A stretch of DNA of 64,000 bases from Thamnidium elegans (GCA_025201345.1 JAIXMG010000017.1:665833-729832), one strand, 5' to 3'; counted from the stretch's first letter, positions 33,101 through 42,980 are shown. Notes: generated from the sequence alone by a model not told the origin. Numbers and translations: made by a program.

Positions 33101-35094
33101 TTCAAGACGTTCGAAAATTTATTGGTTTATGTCAATACTATAAACAATTTGTGCCTGCATTTTCTACTATCGCTGCCCCTATTACTGACTTAACCAAAGG
33201 TACGGGTCATAAAAAACGTAATATACTTTGGTCATCTGAATGTGAAAACGCATTTGTGAAATTGAAGACTCTTCTTACTTCTGCTCCTGTGTTGCTTACA
33301 CCTGATATGTCAAAAGAATTTAGAATAGAATGTGATGCCTCTGATACCGGTCTGGGTGCTGTACTTCTTCAAGAAGAAATTACTGGTAATGGAATCTGGA
33401 AGCCCGTTGCTTATGAATCTCGTAAATTGAGTAAAGAAGAACGAAACTATCCCGCGCAAGAAAGAGAGCTTTTAAGTATTTTAAATGCATTACGCATATG
33501 GAGATGTTTTATTGATGGTAACAAGTATGAAGTATATACAGATCATCTTCCATTGAAATATTATAATGACAGTTCAAAGATATCACCAAGATTAGTAAGA
33601 TGGATGTCTGAACTTAGTCTATATAGTCCTAAAATTATTTATAAAAAAGGTACTGATAATATTATTCCAGATCTTCTTAGTAGACGTGATGGTCAAAATT
33701 GTAAGCCTGCTGTTAAATCTATCGAACCTAAATATCTGTATGAATTTTATGAAACTTGTGCTGCTGCTGTGTTAACAACAAAACCCGAAACTGAACTATC
33801 TGATACCACTAAAGATTGGCCTCTTTTTTACTTTAAACCTCCAGCTCAATGGCCAGAAAAATGGAAGAAGAAACTGTTACAACAACAAAAACATTTCAAA
33901 GCTAAAGATGATCATATTTGGAAAAGGTCAAAAAATACTTCTGATGTATGGACTAAATTTATACCTTTCAAACGACGAGCTGATTTAGTTGAAGACTTTC
34001 ATCGTGGATTCGGTCATCAGGGAACCACTACAATAGAACATTTAATGAAATCCAGATTTTGGTGGCCACAAATGAATCAAGATATAAAAAATTGGTTGGC
34101 TCAATGTCCTGAATGTCAATTACATGCTCGAAAAGAAAAAAATATACATCATGCTCCTATGAAACCACTTGAAGTTCCTCCCCCTTTCTCTAGATGGCAT
34201 ATTGATTTTATTGGTATTTTACCTACTACTGATAACGGAAACAAATGGATTATCATGGCTGTTGACTATAATACCAATTGGCCTATTGCTCGTGCATTAA
34301 ATGATGCTACTGCTCCTGAAATCGTAAAATTTTTATATGAAGAAATCGTAATGCGTTTTGGTTGCCCTGCTGAACTCGTCTCTGATCGTGGCGCTAATTT
34401 CATGTCCAAAATTTTAAAGCAGTATATGAAGAAAATCAAAGCAAACCATATTTTTACTAGTGCTTTTCATCCACGAACTAACTCAAAGTGCGAACGACTT
34501 AACCAAACTTTCAAACACATGGTTACTAAATATGTTAAAGGTGACACCCATAGCTGGGACGAATTTATTGACACTGCTCTTTTTGCTTGTCGTGTAAGAA
34601 AACACCATACTACAGGTCTTAGTCCTTTTTTCATGGTTTATGGTGTTGATCCTATTATTCCAGGTGATATTCTTCGTCCTTTCTTGGATCCTTACACTGA
34701 GGAAGATCCTGAGCTTATTGCTGAAGACGCACTTACTCATTTAAGGAAACTTCGTGAACAAAGACATCTTGCTGAGGATAGAATGAAAATACAATCTAGT
34801 AAAGATAAAGAGAGATGGGACGCTGCTATGAACGGAAAGCCAACACAAACATTCCAGATCAATGATTATGTGCTACTGCGACACGAATCAAAGAAAGGCC
34901 TTGAATTCAATTGGATGGGTCCTTACCAGGTGCTAAAAAGAAACTTAGATTATAATACGTATCAAATAAAAGAAGTAGATGGGAAAACCTATTCCTCATG
35001 GGTCCATACAGATAGACTGGTCCCGGTGAAATATGATGGTTCAAAGATAGATAAATCATGGTATATACCTCGAATAGCTAGAGCAAAAGATTAA
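30124..35094 (+). CDS. Gag-Pol polyprotein of Ty3/gypsy element, 1656 aa, intact
   Basis: One ORF codes for Gag and Pol without a frameshift. Order: Gag (residues ~1-340, with the retrotransposon-gag W-x6-Y core region), an unusual Arg/Gly/Ser-rich segment (~345-410), a CCHC knuckle C416-x2-C419-x4-H424-x4-C429, aspartic protease L-I-D-S-G-A-S with Asp542, reverse transcriptase with Y915-I-D-D918, RNase H (D-A-S-D-T-G-L-G-A and Y-T-D-H), integrase with an H-H-C-C finger (H-R-G-F-G-H ... C-P-E-C) and the DDE acids in H-I-D-F, S-D-R-G-A and C-E-R-L-N-Q, then a G-P-Y module (M-G-P-Y-Q-V-L). No chromodomain follows. The enzyme set copies the element RNA and integrates the cDNA; this copy should be competent. 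A run of A follows the stop. Confidence 0.96.
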   Translation: MYHTSNYLNRFEIEERIEEKLPYKLQEKYRKIRVTSKAEVTEEHRLTQTKKRIEHWEQLSDKLLNNILQQLLENTSDNNKEIESLTNYFDNNTEIEQQLTPNHSMTENNNIANDIASAMTAAMTMLLDKQKSNDNNDFIKKPKVYNGERDPQIIDLWISSIEDYGTFKGYDNEKMYTLGKTLLDQDARTWLYIVEQDQSGPLNDWSKLKRLLVQTFKPANSTILLRDKLHQLQQTGSISEYIREFLQIKLSIKNISNDEAVSQFTRGLKDSELRIKIHRLYRGDICPPMNEAISEAYLHESSNTMASHHIINHTNRSNTAIDDPMDLSVLVQQLYAIVSPNNYSNNGYRGKYRGSGYQGNNHRGGGSYRGSSSSRGGGSSRGGSFRSDSRGGFRGGFRDSSRGSFRSDSTGNNKQCYACKGYGHIRNQCPNYLKQEKLYFIEDKSNADDYTHHEEYVDKEIIDNSNNNKNDNIYDHYSDKSPFLLYSVLPSSSSFVQPLTITKDILQDDIDFILNASITQHKLPLYHITINENGTKYSVLIDSGASANYIHSRLIHYISDITQIQKQSVETANGQRSEITKKARFNITMDKYHDEVEAYVFDTKFDIILGRSWLAQVQPIPDWFTGEWKIPVRRHSTDYALIRPIIIKTIPIEESVDVEDEINNMEFLLSAKQLENLLKKKKIEECYFIDLKLILETNNLNSIDKNEIAVNLTENEKMNQQWRDEFEKEYPEVFKGTIDHLPPIRNTTQDMILLKPDHIPISIAPYKMSPIELKELRRQLDELLKQGLIEPTASPYGSPVLFVKQKDGNSFKLRMVCDYRAVNKATISQGIPVPRIDECLEQLHGANFYSSLDLKSGFHQQRLTDSDSEKTIINTRYGQYKWRVIPFGLKNSGRQFMNMVNNELRDLIDKICIVYIDDILIFTKGNDVELHKKHVHMVLQKLEKAQLIVNKKKCMFNQKRLTFLSHDLIAGQGILPSEKKILAIANWPRPINVQDVRKFIGLCQYYKQFVPAFSTIAAPITDLTKGTGHKKRNILWSSECENAFVKLKTLLTSAPVLLTPDMSKEFRIECDASDTGLGAVLLQEEITGNGIWKPVAYESRKLSKEERNYPAQERELLSILNALRIWRCFIDGNKYEVYTDHLPLKYYNDSSKISPRLVRWMSELSLYSPKIIYKKGTDNIIPDLLSRRDGQNCKPAVKSIEPKYLYEFYETCAAAVLTTKPETELSDTTKDWPLFYFKPPAQWPEKWKKKLLQQQKHFKAKDDHIWKRSKNTSDVWTKFIPFKRRADLVEDFHRGFGHQGTTTIEHLMKSRFWWPQMNQDIKNWLAQCPECQLHARKEKNIHHAPMKPLEVPPPFSRWHIDFIGILPTTDNGNKWIIMAVDYNTNWPIARALNDATAPEIVKFLYEEIVMRFGCPAELVSDRGANFMSKILKQYMKKIKANHIFTSAFHPRTNSKCERLNQTFKHMVTKYVKGDTHSWDEFIDTALFACRVRKHHTTGLSPFFMVYGVDPIIPGDILRPFLDPYTEEDPELIAEDALTHLRKLREQRHLAEDRMKIQSSKDKERWDAAMNGKPTQTFQINDYVLLRHESKKGLEFNWMGPYQVLKRNLDYNTYQIKEVDGKTYSSWVHTDRLVPVKYDGSKIDKSWYIPRIARAKD

Positions 35095-35148
35095 AAAAAA
35101 AAAAAAAAAAAAAAAAGATCATCATACTACAAGTTGGGAGGGGAGTAT

Positions 35149-35325
35149 TGTCACTATTCTTTTAGTCAAAATTGGTCCTCAATTTTGTACTACTTTAATT
35201 GTAATATAAATAATATTCAATTGTCATTTAATAAATCTTAATCACTCTTTTACATCTAAACATATAAAATATACTTTTATAATAAATATTAAATAACAAA
35301 ACAATATACACTTCAGACGCTGACA
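35149..35325 (+). repeat. 3' LTR of the gypsy element (177 bp)
   Basis: Appears identical to the 5' LTR by direct reading; followed by the CGTA target duplication. Confidence 0.95.
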
Positions 35326-36509
35326 CGTATCTAATGTACGACTTATGGGAACTATTATTTAGGGGAATAAAAGATGATTTTATTACAATTGACATTTAAT
35401 TCTATTTTATACAAAATGATATTGTGTGACAATAGCACGACAATACCCCTTCCCCAAAGGAAAGCCCCACGTAGGGTTTTTTTTTTTTTTTTTTTTTTTT
35501 AACCACTTATGTTTTCTTTATCTATAGTGTTACAAATGGAGTCGTGGTTATTTGTAATATAGATAATAAGTAAAGTATAAAATAAAAGATATTATTTTAT
35601 AAGTTCAATAAATTGAAAGTGAGCACCAGGTTTATAGTTGTCCAACTAAGAGAATGTATTATATAAAGATATAATACGTAGAGAAATAAAAATAAAAGAA
35701 TAATAAGTTTTACAGAGAATTATATAATAAAAGAATATAATTCAAGGGATCTTTTATAAGTAAGAAACTGAAAAAATAGTATAAAATATAGGTGAAAAAT
35801 AAGATAAGATTTATTTAATAAGTAAAATTATATGGTATTTATATTCAAAGGTGTCGGTCAGGACATCCTTTGAATCTTGTAAAATATCTTTGATATCAGG
35901 AATAAATATGTTCCTTTTGATTCTAAAATGTTTGTAATGGATGAACTTTCTAAACTACATGTGTTGTTTTTGATCTAGTTGACTAATAATATAAATAAAT
36001 TGATGTTTTTACCATCAGAAAGAACTAAAAGGTATTGTAAAAAATAAAAATAAATGGATGGAGTAACATATCTGATGTTAAATGAAGGATAAACTTTGAA
36101 TAATAGTGTAGATATATGATATAAAAAGGATAATAAAGGATAATTGACTAGAAAGTGTAACGGAAACTGAGATTAAGAATAAAAAGTAACTAATAAACTG
36201 AAATAAAAATGGAGAATAAAATAAAGAATAATTGCACTAAAAGAAAAAGGGGTAATTTTGGTTCTGGAATTAAAAGTAATGAAAATGTGTAACAGAAGAA
36301 AATAAAAGAGACTTATTGAAAGATGATGTGATAATAAACGGAGTGAAAATAATATTTGTTCAGGTAAAGGCTTAAAATAGGGCTTTAAACTGGTACGATA
36401 TTCTTCGATTCGTAACATATGCTCCCTGGTGAATAAAATATCGTCTCGATATATATAATGATAAAGTGAATAATAGCAAAAAATGTATAGAGAAATGAAT
36501 ATACGATTT
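35326..36509. other. AT-rich spacer, possible LTR or 3' region of a decayed gypsy copy
   Basis: No coding exon is supported. It contains a T-run at about 35479-35500 and lies downstream (in minus-strand sense) of the gypsy fragment at 36.5-38.0 kb, so part of it may be that element's terminal repeat, but no matching second copy is in the window. Confidence 0.35.
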
Positions 36510-36896
36510 TTATTTTATATAATGTAGGTGCTTTTTATAAAAAGCAATAGCATCATTTTTGTCTTTAAATAATTTTCGAATATATTGTTTCTTTTTAATG
36601 GAGCTTGTGTGTTTGTCTTGATCTACCATATGTATCATTTCAATTTCTTTGCGAATAGTTGGTAAAATTTCTTTCTCTAAGAGGGTTTCTCTTTTTTGTT
36701 GATAAAGGGTTATTTTCTTCTTTGCTTCAAGGAACAGCTTGATAGAGGATTTTAATATCTTTTCTTCTTTATCGATTTGATTTTGGTGTCTTTTTGCTTC
36801 ACCTTTAATTTTGATTTCAATAGGTTTATCTTGGACTACGTCCTTATCGCAATAAAGGGAAGAATCAGAATGAGCCATGATAATAAATGATTGCAA
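36510..36896 (-). CDS. 128-aa Lys/Glu-rich coiled-coil ORF beside gypsy integrase fragment
   Basis: The open frame lies 99 bp downstream of the integrase stop on the same strand. The protein is highly charged (Lys, Glu, Gln) with heptad-like spacing (about residues 25-100) and ends K-K-H-L-H-Y-I-K. It has no motif I recognise. Its position suggests an accessory ORF of the same retroelement placed after Pol, or the start of an unrelated small gene; composition alone cannot rule out chance. Confidence 0.4.
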   Translation of the reverse strand: MQSFIIMAHSDSSLYCDKDVVQDKPIEIKIKGEAKRHQNQIDKEEKILKSSIKLFLEAKKKITLYQQKRETLLEKEILPTIRKEIEMIHMVDQDKHTSSIKKKQYIRKLFKDKNDAIAFYKKHLHYIK

Positions 36897-36995
36897 AATT
36901 CAATAATCAACGTAGGAACCAAATTGTTAGCCAAATAACAGAAAAGGAAAGATAATAAATACGTTTATTTATAATTGTTTGAATAAAATTTCCGT

Positions 36996-38018
36996 CTAGT
37001 TGTAGATTAATTTAGCTTGCTTGTCCCAGTTGACTTTAGGTTCGTTAAATGATTTAAGGCGGTTCCCATGAACAAGATGTAATTTAGTATCATCTGGGTT
37101 AGAAATATTTTTAATAAAATAAGATCCCTTCTTCAGTTTTTCCTGGATACAGTAATTATCTTCATACCATCTAATAGAAATTTTTGCGGACCAAGATATA
37201 GCAATATTATCACGATATAACTTTACAACATCACCGAGTTTAAAAGAGGGTTTGAACTCCTTTTTCATATTATCCATTCGTTTTTCAATCCGGGATATTT
37301 GTAATTTTTGAGATTTTTGAATTTTGTTCCAAGCTTCTTTTCTAATATTTACCAAATGTTGAATTTGTACAGAGGTACGAATAATCAATTGTAGTTCGAA
37401 ACTAGGGTCATTTACATCTAAAGGTTTGATTGAATTGTCGAAAAAGGTGATAGGTTCATATCCATATAATAAAAAGAACGGAGACTGTCCTGTCGTAGCT
37501 TGTTTTATAGATCTATAAGCAAATGTGGCAGCAGGCAAGAACTCGGGCCAATTCTTCTTTTCTTCTATACTTCTCTTCTTTAAAATTGAATCAATAGTTC
37601 GATTAAATCTTTCGACTAACCCATTAGTCTGACTATGATAGGGACTTATCCTTTTAAGTTTAATGCCGAATTGTCTACATACAATTTCTATGAGCTCAGA
37701 AATAAATGGTCTTCCGTTGTCAGTAATAATAATTTTAGGGCAACCATGTCTTGAAATAATATCTTCATAGATAAAAGAAGCAATTTCCGAAGAAGTTTGT
37801 ACAGTCAGAGCTCGAGTTTCCACATACTTGGTTAAATAATCGATAGCGACAATAATGAATTTATGACCAGTTTGAGAAGTAATCACATGTTTAATATCAA
37901 TTCCGATTTGAACAAAAGGAGAAACAGGTACCGATACAGGATGAGCCTTTTCATTTAGGTGTTTTGGACCATGCTCAATACAGCGAGGACATTCTTTTAT
38001 AAATTGATAATTGTCTTT
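36996..38018 (-). pseudogene. Ty3/gypsy integrase fragment (second gypsy family), cut by element B
   Basis: The frame starts inside the integrase zinc finger (C-P-R-C-I-E-H), then has the catalytic acids in G-I-D-I-K-H, I-T-D-N-G-R-P-F and V-E-R-F-N-R-T, followed by Y-G-Y-E-P-I and a C-terminal G-x-V-V-K-L-Y beta region. It is clearly a different family from the intact element (different linker and C-terminus). The 5' part ends abruptly at 38018 where element B begins; protease, reverse transcriptase and RNase H are missing and do not reappear beyond B. The remaining 340 codons have no stop. Confidence 0.85.
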
Positions 38019-39211
38019 TACCACGGCGAGAAATAGCGCTAAATCTTAAGCACTGGTGCTTGGGGAAGCACTAGCGCTAATTTTAAGCAGGTGGAAAAAA
38101 AAATAATCACTGGAAATTGGAACCCCATCTTTTCAAGCTCAGGGTTAGCCTTTTTTCACAAAAAAATAAAATAAAATAAAAAAGAAATACTAGTAAAAAT
38201 TATGTTTTTGAAAAAAAAAACCATTTCAACGCTTGGTGAAGCGCTAACGCTAAATTTAGCACTGAATTTTTTTTTATGTACCGTTTGACATATTGTTATT
38301 TTATCTTCCGCTTAATAAAAGACTTTATAAACTATGCGTTTTTTTTTTCAAGCTTCACTCTATTCAACTACTTTATAACTATTTTACTTTTTTAAATGAA
38401 TATTACGACCGTTAGTTACAACAATAAAAAAAGACCTTACTGCTAACTCCATAAAATATGGTAAATAATAAAGATGTAATTCTAATTTATTGTACATATA
38501 CAGAATTTTTTATAATAAGCCTATCTCGTAATAATTTGCAAATCACTATCGAAGTAGAAGCTCCTTTTTTTTAAAAGTCAAAAATACATCTTTTTTTTTT
38601 TTAAGACAAACGAAATAATTTACACTACTATTACAAGTTGTTTATCTTGCTGGCATTTTTTGAACATGTCTTGATCGAAAGCTGTCGAAGACAAAATGAC
38701 ATAGTACCAATTGGACGATCCAACTTGTTTATTTATCAAGTCAGTCTTTTGAATTAAACCAACAGTTGAAATAATGTCAGATTAATAACACTGGGGATTC
38801 GTTTTTTTTTAGTATAAATATTTAGTTTTTTTTTTAATTGCTTTTCCTTTCCTTTTATTTTTTTTCTTTTATCAATTTTTCTTAATAAAATAAAATAAAA
38901 GTTCTTTTGAACTTTACTTATATAGGTTTTCGCCATGTTGTAACTCATCTCATTCTTTGAAATCAGGTAATGCTATTAAGTATAAACTATGAAGACAACT
39001 TCATATATCTAATATTCTATTATTTTTATTACTGCTTGCTTAAAGGGTGTTTACTTTAATAAATTTTGCTAAAAGGTAATTATTTCATTTGATTCAAACT
39101 TAATAATAGCTTATTCTGACTCTTTTTTTTTTATAGGTATTGTCTTATTCCACAAGTGTCCATTCCCTTTTTTTTTTCTTTTTTTTATTATTGTCCGTAT
39201 CAAAATATAGG
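38019..39211. mobile_element. inverted-repeat element B, reversed and truncated copy of element A
   Basis: Begins TACCACGGCGAGAAATAGCG and then matches, in reverse, element A from 27739 down to 27246 and from 25588 down to about 24856, skipping exactly the Tc1 in A. The same palindrome array (AAGCACTGGTGCTTG, AGCGCTAA) is present. Homology stops at about 39211, before the left end of A is reached. Single-base and indel differences are scattered; an 11-bp deletion near 38781 destroys the small ORF found in A. It interrupts a gypsy integrase. Confidence 0.8.
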
Positions 39212-39670
39212 GGACTAATCAACCATTACTGATCTTGTCAATTTTTACTAATTAAATTTTATTTATTGATCTTACATATTTTTTTTAACAAAATTGAATT
39301 TTTTTATTATTTAAAATAAAAACCAAGGAAGACACAATAAATTTAGAATCTTTATTTTATTGTTGACTTGTACTATGTTATATGAGTATGATATATAAGA
39401 TATAATTTATTTATACGTCGGGTTATTAAGGAGGGAGGTTATAGTAGAAATATTCAACATGTTTCTATGTAAAGCAAGTGTACCACCGCTGACTGATTCC
39501 TTACCATCTATAAATGATTTATAACGGCCACTTATATTGAAGCTTATTTTTAGAAGTATAATTATAAAGATTAAAAAAAAAATGATTATGTATTGAACGA
39601 AGATCGGTAGAATATTGTGTAGTTATACATATGATAACAAAAAAAAAGACCAAAAAAAAGAACCTTTATA
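39212..39670. other. AT-rich spacer between element B and Tc1-2
   Basis: No exon recognised. Contains TATTTTTTT-type runs only. Confidence 0.4.
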
Positions 39671-41260
39671 CAGTGGGTACATAAATTGACCCACAAAAAT
39701 TGTTTTCTAATTATCTCATCAAATAATGGTACTAGCTATTCAAGCTAAGTATCAAAGAAATCAGAACAGTCTAAATTTTATTATGAATAGAATTTTAATT
39801 ATTCTCTATGACGTAATCATGATGTAAGGAAAATAAAGTGATTCGGAATTTTTTTAATTTTCCGCATAATTTAAGTAATAAATCATTTACGACCGGCACG
39901 TAGATGTATCTAAAATATATTTATAGTATATTAATATTTAAACCTTCCTCTATTTTATGCTATAAATACCTTCGAACTTTTCCAATATTTTCCACTCACT
40001 ATTTCTCTCCAAATTTTACCACTTTTAAAAATAACTATGCCTTATAAACTCAGCCAAAGTAAACGTGATGATGTCAAGTCTCTGATTTTGAAAGGTGAAC
40101 CTACTATAAACATTGTGAAACGTACTGGAGTTTCGAAGTCTCATGTAAACAGATTGAGATCAGGCATTATTCCAAATTATATTCGACAACATACCGGAAG
40201 ACCCAGCATTGTGAAGCCATTTACTAAAACATTGATACGTTTAAAACTTCGATCCGGTTCCTTACAGTCTGCTCGTGATGTCCATAAATACTTGTGTAGT
40301 GTTGGTTACTCAATTAGCTATAATGCCACCCGAAAAGTCATTAGAGAGTTAGGCTTTAGGTGTAGATTTAAGTATTCAACAGCCGCCATTGATATTACGC
40401 ATATGAAGAAACGTTATAAGTGGGCGAAAGAACATCGTGATTGGTCAGTGGAAGATTGGAAGAAGGTCGTATTCTCAGACGAAACCAAGTTAAACCTCTG
40501 GGGATCAGATGGAGCGGAATATACGTACGTTCTGAAAGGTGAGAAACTTAGGCCGTTCAACTTTAGAGGTAAAAAACAGAGTGGTGGAGGATCTATAGTG
40601 ATATGGGGTTGTATGGCAGCATTTGGACCTGGTTATGCATGCTGTTTACTTGAGAAAACTATGAATTCAGACCTTTATCAACATGTTTTACAGACATCAT
40701 ACTTTGATACATTGGGATACTACGGTTTAACCCATAGTGGTGTTCTTTTTCAACAGGATGGTGCTAAGTGCCACACTTCAAAAAGTAGCAAAAGTTGGAT
40801 GGATAGCCAGGGCATAAAGTATATCAAAGACTGGCCACCATGTAGTCCAGATCTTAATCCGATTGAGCACCTCTGGCATCATGTAAAGAAAAGACTAGAC
40901 GGTTATTCGCTTAAGCCTAAAAATGTTGACGAATTATGGCGAAGATTTGATTTTGAATGGAACAGATTTACCAAGGACGATATGGATAAGTACTACAATG
41001 GCTATCACAAAAGAATTGAAGCTGTTATCAATGCTAAAGGGGGATATACAACATATTAATTTTTTATGTTTTCTCTTTTTTTAATAAAATTTCGCATATC
41101 TTCTATTTCTAATTGAATCTCCGATTTAAACATAAACATCTTACTGGAATTGATTTAGAACTTGAAGACGTAACATATTTTTAAATTTGAGCTATCTAGC
41201 TTTATTCAATCAAAAGATACGCTAAAAACAAGTTTTGTGGGTCAATTTATGTACCCACTG
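39671..41260. mobile_element. Tc1/mariner element Tc1-2 (DD35E), structurally complete
   Basis: Ends CAGTGGGTACATAAATTGAC (39671) and the inverted counterpart ending 41260, about 29 bp of perfect inverted repeat, flanked by TA on both sides. It carries one uninterrupted transposase. It is inserted next to a gypsy reverse transcriptase fragment, whose frame breaks at the TA. Confidence 0.93.
40037..41059 (+). CDS. Tc1-like transposase, 340 aa, intact
   Basis: N-terminal paired-like helix-turn-helix domain (residues ~1-110, with G-R-P at 54-56), then the DDE domain: Asp148 in F-S-D-E-T-K-L-N-L-W, second Asp in F-Q-Q-D-G-A-K-C-H-T, and Glu in P-D-L-N-P-I-E-H-L-W. 35 residues separate the second Asp and the Glu. 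It ends K-G-G-Y-T-T-Y. A TATAAATA box lies about 75 bp upstream (39961-39968). The second catalytic block reads D-G-A-K-C-H instead of the usual D-N-D-P-K-H, but the key Asp and His are kept. Enzyme for cut-and-paste transposition at TA; the copy looks functional. Confidence 0.95.
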   Translation: MPYKLSQSKRDDVKSLILKGEPTINIVKRTGVSKSHVNRLRSGIIPNYIRQHTGRPSIVKPFTKTLIRLKLRSGSLQSARDVHKYLCSVGYSISYNATRKVIRELGFRCRFKYSTAAIDITHMKKRYKWAKEHRDWSVEDWKKVVFSDETKLNLWGSDGAEYTYVLKGEKLRPFNFRGKKQSGGGSIVIWGCMAAFGPGYACCLLEKTMNSDLYQHVLQTSYFDTLGYYGLTHSGVLFQQDGAKCHTSKSSKSWMDSQGIKYIKDWPPCSPDLNPIEHLWHHVKKRLDGYSLKPKNVDELWRRFDFEWNRFTKDDMDKYYNGYHKRIEAVINAKGGYTTY

Positions 41261-41261
41261 T

Positions 41262-42000
41262 ATATCATAACCTAAAAAGGTGAGTGTTTTTCGATTAAAT
41301 TTGCATTTGTTTTGGTTTACAATTAGTCCAGCTTCATCCAACTTTTTCATCACCATATGCACATGCTTTTTATGAGTCTCAATATCCTTGTCTTTGGTAA
41401 AAATAAGTACATCGTCAATATAAACAATACAAATTTTATCAATATAATCATGTAATACAGCATTCATCATCTTCATAAACTGAGCGCCGCTGTTTTTTAA
41501 ACCAAAAGGTATAACTTTCCATCTAAACTGACCATATCTAGTTGTTATAGTTGTCTTTTCAGAATCACTATTAGTTAATCTCTGTTGGTGAAATCCACTC
41601 TGCAAATCAATTGAGCTAAAGTATTGAGCACCGTGTAATTGTTCAAGGCATTCATCAATTCGAGGCACAGGTATTCTTTGAGAAATAGTAGCCTTGTTAA
41701 CTGAGCGAAAATCACAGACCATTCTTAATTTTGGCGGTTGTCCTTCTACAGCAGCTGGGCTTTTTACAAACAATACGGGAGTACCATACTGAGAAGAAGT
41801 AGGTTCTATTAAGCCTTGCTTCAGTAAAGTGTCTAACTGTTTCTTTAATTCACGAAGTTCTAGTGGGCTCATTTTATATGGAGCTTTTGGCTGAATTTTG
41901 ATTTCAGGATCCAAAACTATCATATCTTCAACAGATTCACGTACAGGTGGTAATTTATCAATTTTTCATTTAAATACTTTAGGATATGCTGTAGACAGTT
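41262..42000 (-). pseudogene. gypsy reverse transcriptase fragment, with a nonsense codon, cut by Tc1-2
   Basis: On the minus strand the frame runs from about 42000 through Y-P-K-V-F-K, a TGA (where the intact relative has Gly), L-P-P-V-R, P-Y-K-M-S-P, to the active site Y-I-D-D-V-L and F-L-G-Y-D. It is close to the polyprotein at 30.1 kb (same P-Y-K-M-S-P and P-R-I-D-E-C-L-E-Q-L-H-G-A segments), but a different copy. It is interrupted at the Tc1-2 insertion and no continuation exists beyond the Tc1. Confidence 0.88.
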
Positions 42001-42101
42001 CGGATGTATATGCATATAAGTCTCAGGTCAATTTTAAACACCGAATATTTTATTTTTTCTTTTAAATATAAAATATAGCTTAGAATAATACATTATATAA
42101 T

Positions 42102-42980
42102 ATGTTTATAGAGTCATATCAAAATTTGAAGCATATATTTGACAATGAAAATAACGCATTAAATTACTTAATAGAAAATAAGTATGTGAATAAGTTTGAT
42201 AAGTGCAGCATATGTAACTATGATATGAACTTAAATTTTAAGAAAAAGTTATACGTATGTAAATATTATAAGTGCAGAAAAGCATTATCACCATTAAAAG
42301 GAACAATATTTAATAAGTTAAGATTACCATTAAATATTCAATTACATATACTATATTTATTTTTAGGTAAAGCTCCATCGTCTTTTATAAGTTCAAGTTT
42401 ACAAATTGATAAAAATACAGTAAGTAGATATAGTAAATTATTTAGAAAGTACATAAAAGATAAGCAACTTATTAAGCCAAGAAATAAAATAGGAGGAAGA
42501 AATGAAATTGTTGAAATCGATGAAACTAAAATAGCGAAGAGAAAATATAATAAAGGACATAGTGTAGAAGGTGCATGGGTTATTGGAGGTATACAAAGAA
42601 GTAGATTAAAGAATAAAGTTAAAAATGAAAATAAAAAAATATTTTTAGAACCTATTGAAGAAAGAAATATAGAAAACATTAATGAAATAATAGAAAAATA
42701 CATTAAGAAAGGTACTACAATATATACAGATTGTTGGAAAGGGTATAATAATTTAAGTAAAATAGGATATAAACATAAAACAGTTAATCATAAAAAACAT
42801 TTTAAAGATCCGGTTACAGGAGTCCATACAAATACAATAGAAGGAACATGGAATGGACTAAAGCAAAGTATTATACCAAGAAATAGAAATAAAAAGGACA
42901 TAGTCTTATATTTAAGGGAATATCAATGGAGAAAAAAGAATAGAGAATATAATATTTGGAAAAACTTTTTAAAAGATTAA
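42102..42980 (+). CDS. Merlin / IS1595-type (ISXO2-like) transposase, 292 aa, extremely AT-rich
   Basis: An N-terminal zinc ribbon (C-S-I-C ... C-x4-C, residues ~38-63) is followed by the ISXO2-like DDE domain: Asp140 in E-I-D-E-T-K-I-A-K-R-K, Asp210 in Y-T-D-C-W-K-G-Y and Glu247 in H-T-N-T-I-E-G-T-W, with 36 residues between the last two, the normal Merlin spacing. All Arg codons I read are AGA or AGG, Ile is mostly ATA or ATT and third positions are almost all A/T, unlike the CGT/CGA-using genes nearby. This codon style recalls microsporidian Merlin elements, so transfer is a possible origin (inference). No inverted ends were identified; a Tc1 inserts 200 bp downstream. Confidence 0.92.
   Translation: MFIESYQNLKHIFDNENNALNYLIENKYVNKFDKCSICNYDMNLNFKKKLYVCKYYKCRKALSPLKGTIFNKLRLPLNIQLHILYLFLGKAPSSFISSSLQIDKNTVSRYSKLFRKYIKDKQLIKPRNKIGGRNEIVEIDETKIAKRKYNKGHSVEGAWVIGGIQRSRLKNKVKNENKKIFLEPIEERNIENINEIIEKYIKKGTTIYTDCWKGYNNLSKIGYKHKTVNHKKHFKDPVTGVHTNTIEGTWNGLKQSIIPRNRNKKDIVLYLREYQWRKKNREYNIWKNFLKD

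Larger units (their letters stand above)
29885..35325 (+). mobile_element. complete Ty3/gypsy LTR retrotransposon
   Basis: A 5441-bp element with 177-bp LTRs that look identical (29885-30061 and 35149-35325; TGTCAC...TGACA), flanked by a CGTA duplication (29881-29884 and 35326-35329). A tRNA-primer-like site TGGTAACACTCCCG begins at 30064, two bases after the 5' LTR, and a polypurine tract with GGGAGGGGAGTA precedes the 3' LTR (35136-35147). The single polyprotein ORF is uninterrupted. Identical LTRs plus an intact ORF point to a very recent insertion. The element starts 50 bp downstream of the tRNA-Met. Confidence 0.96.

Noticed and set aside
35093..35116. poly-A run after the gypsy ORF as evidence for LINE-type retroposition
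   Set aside because: The run lies inside an LTR element, upstream of the polypurine tract and 3' LTR, so it is internal sequence.
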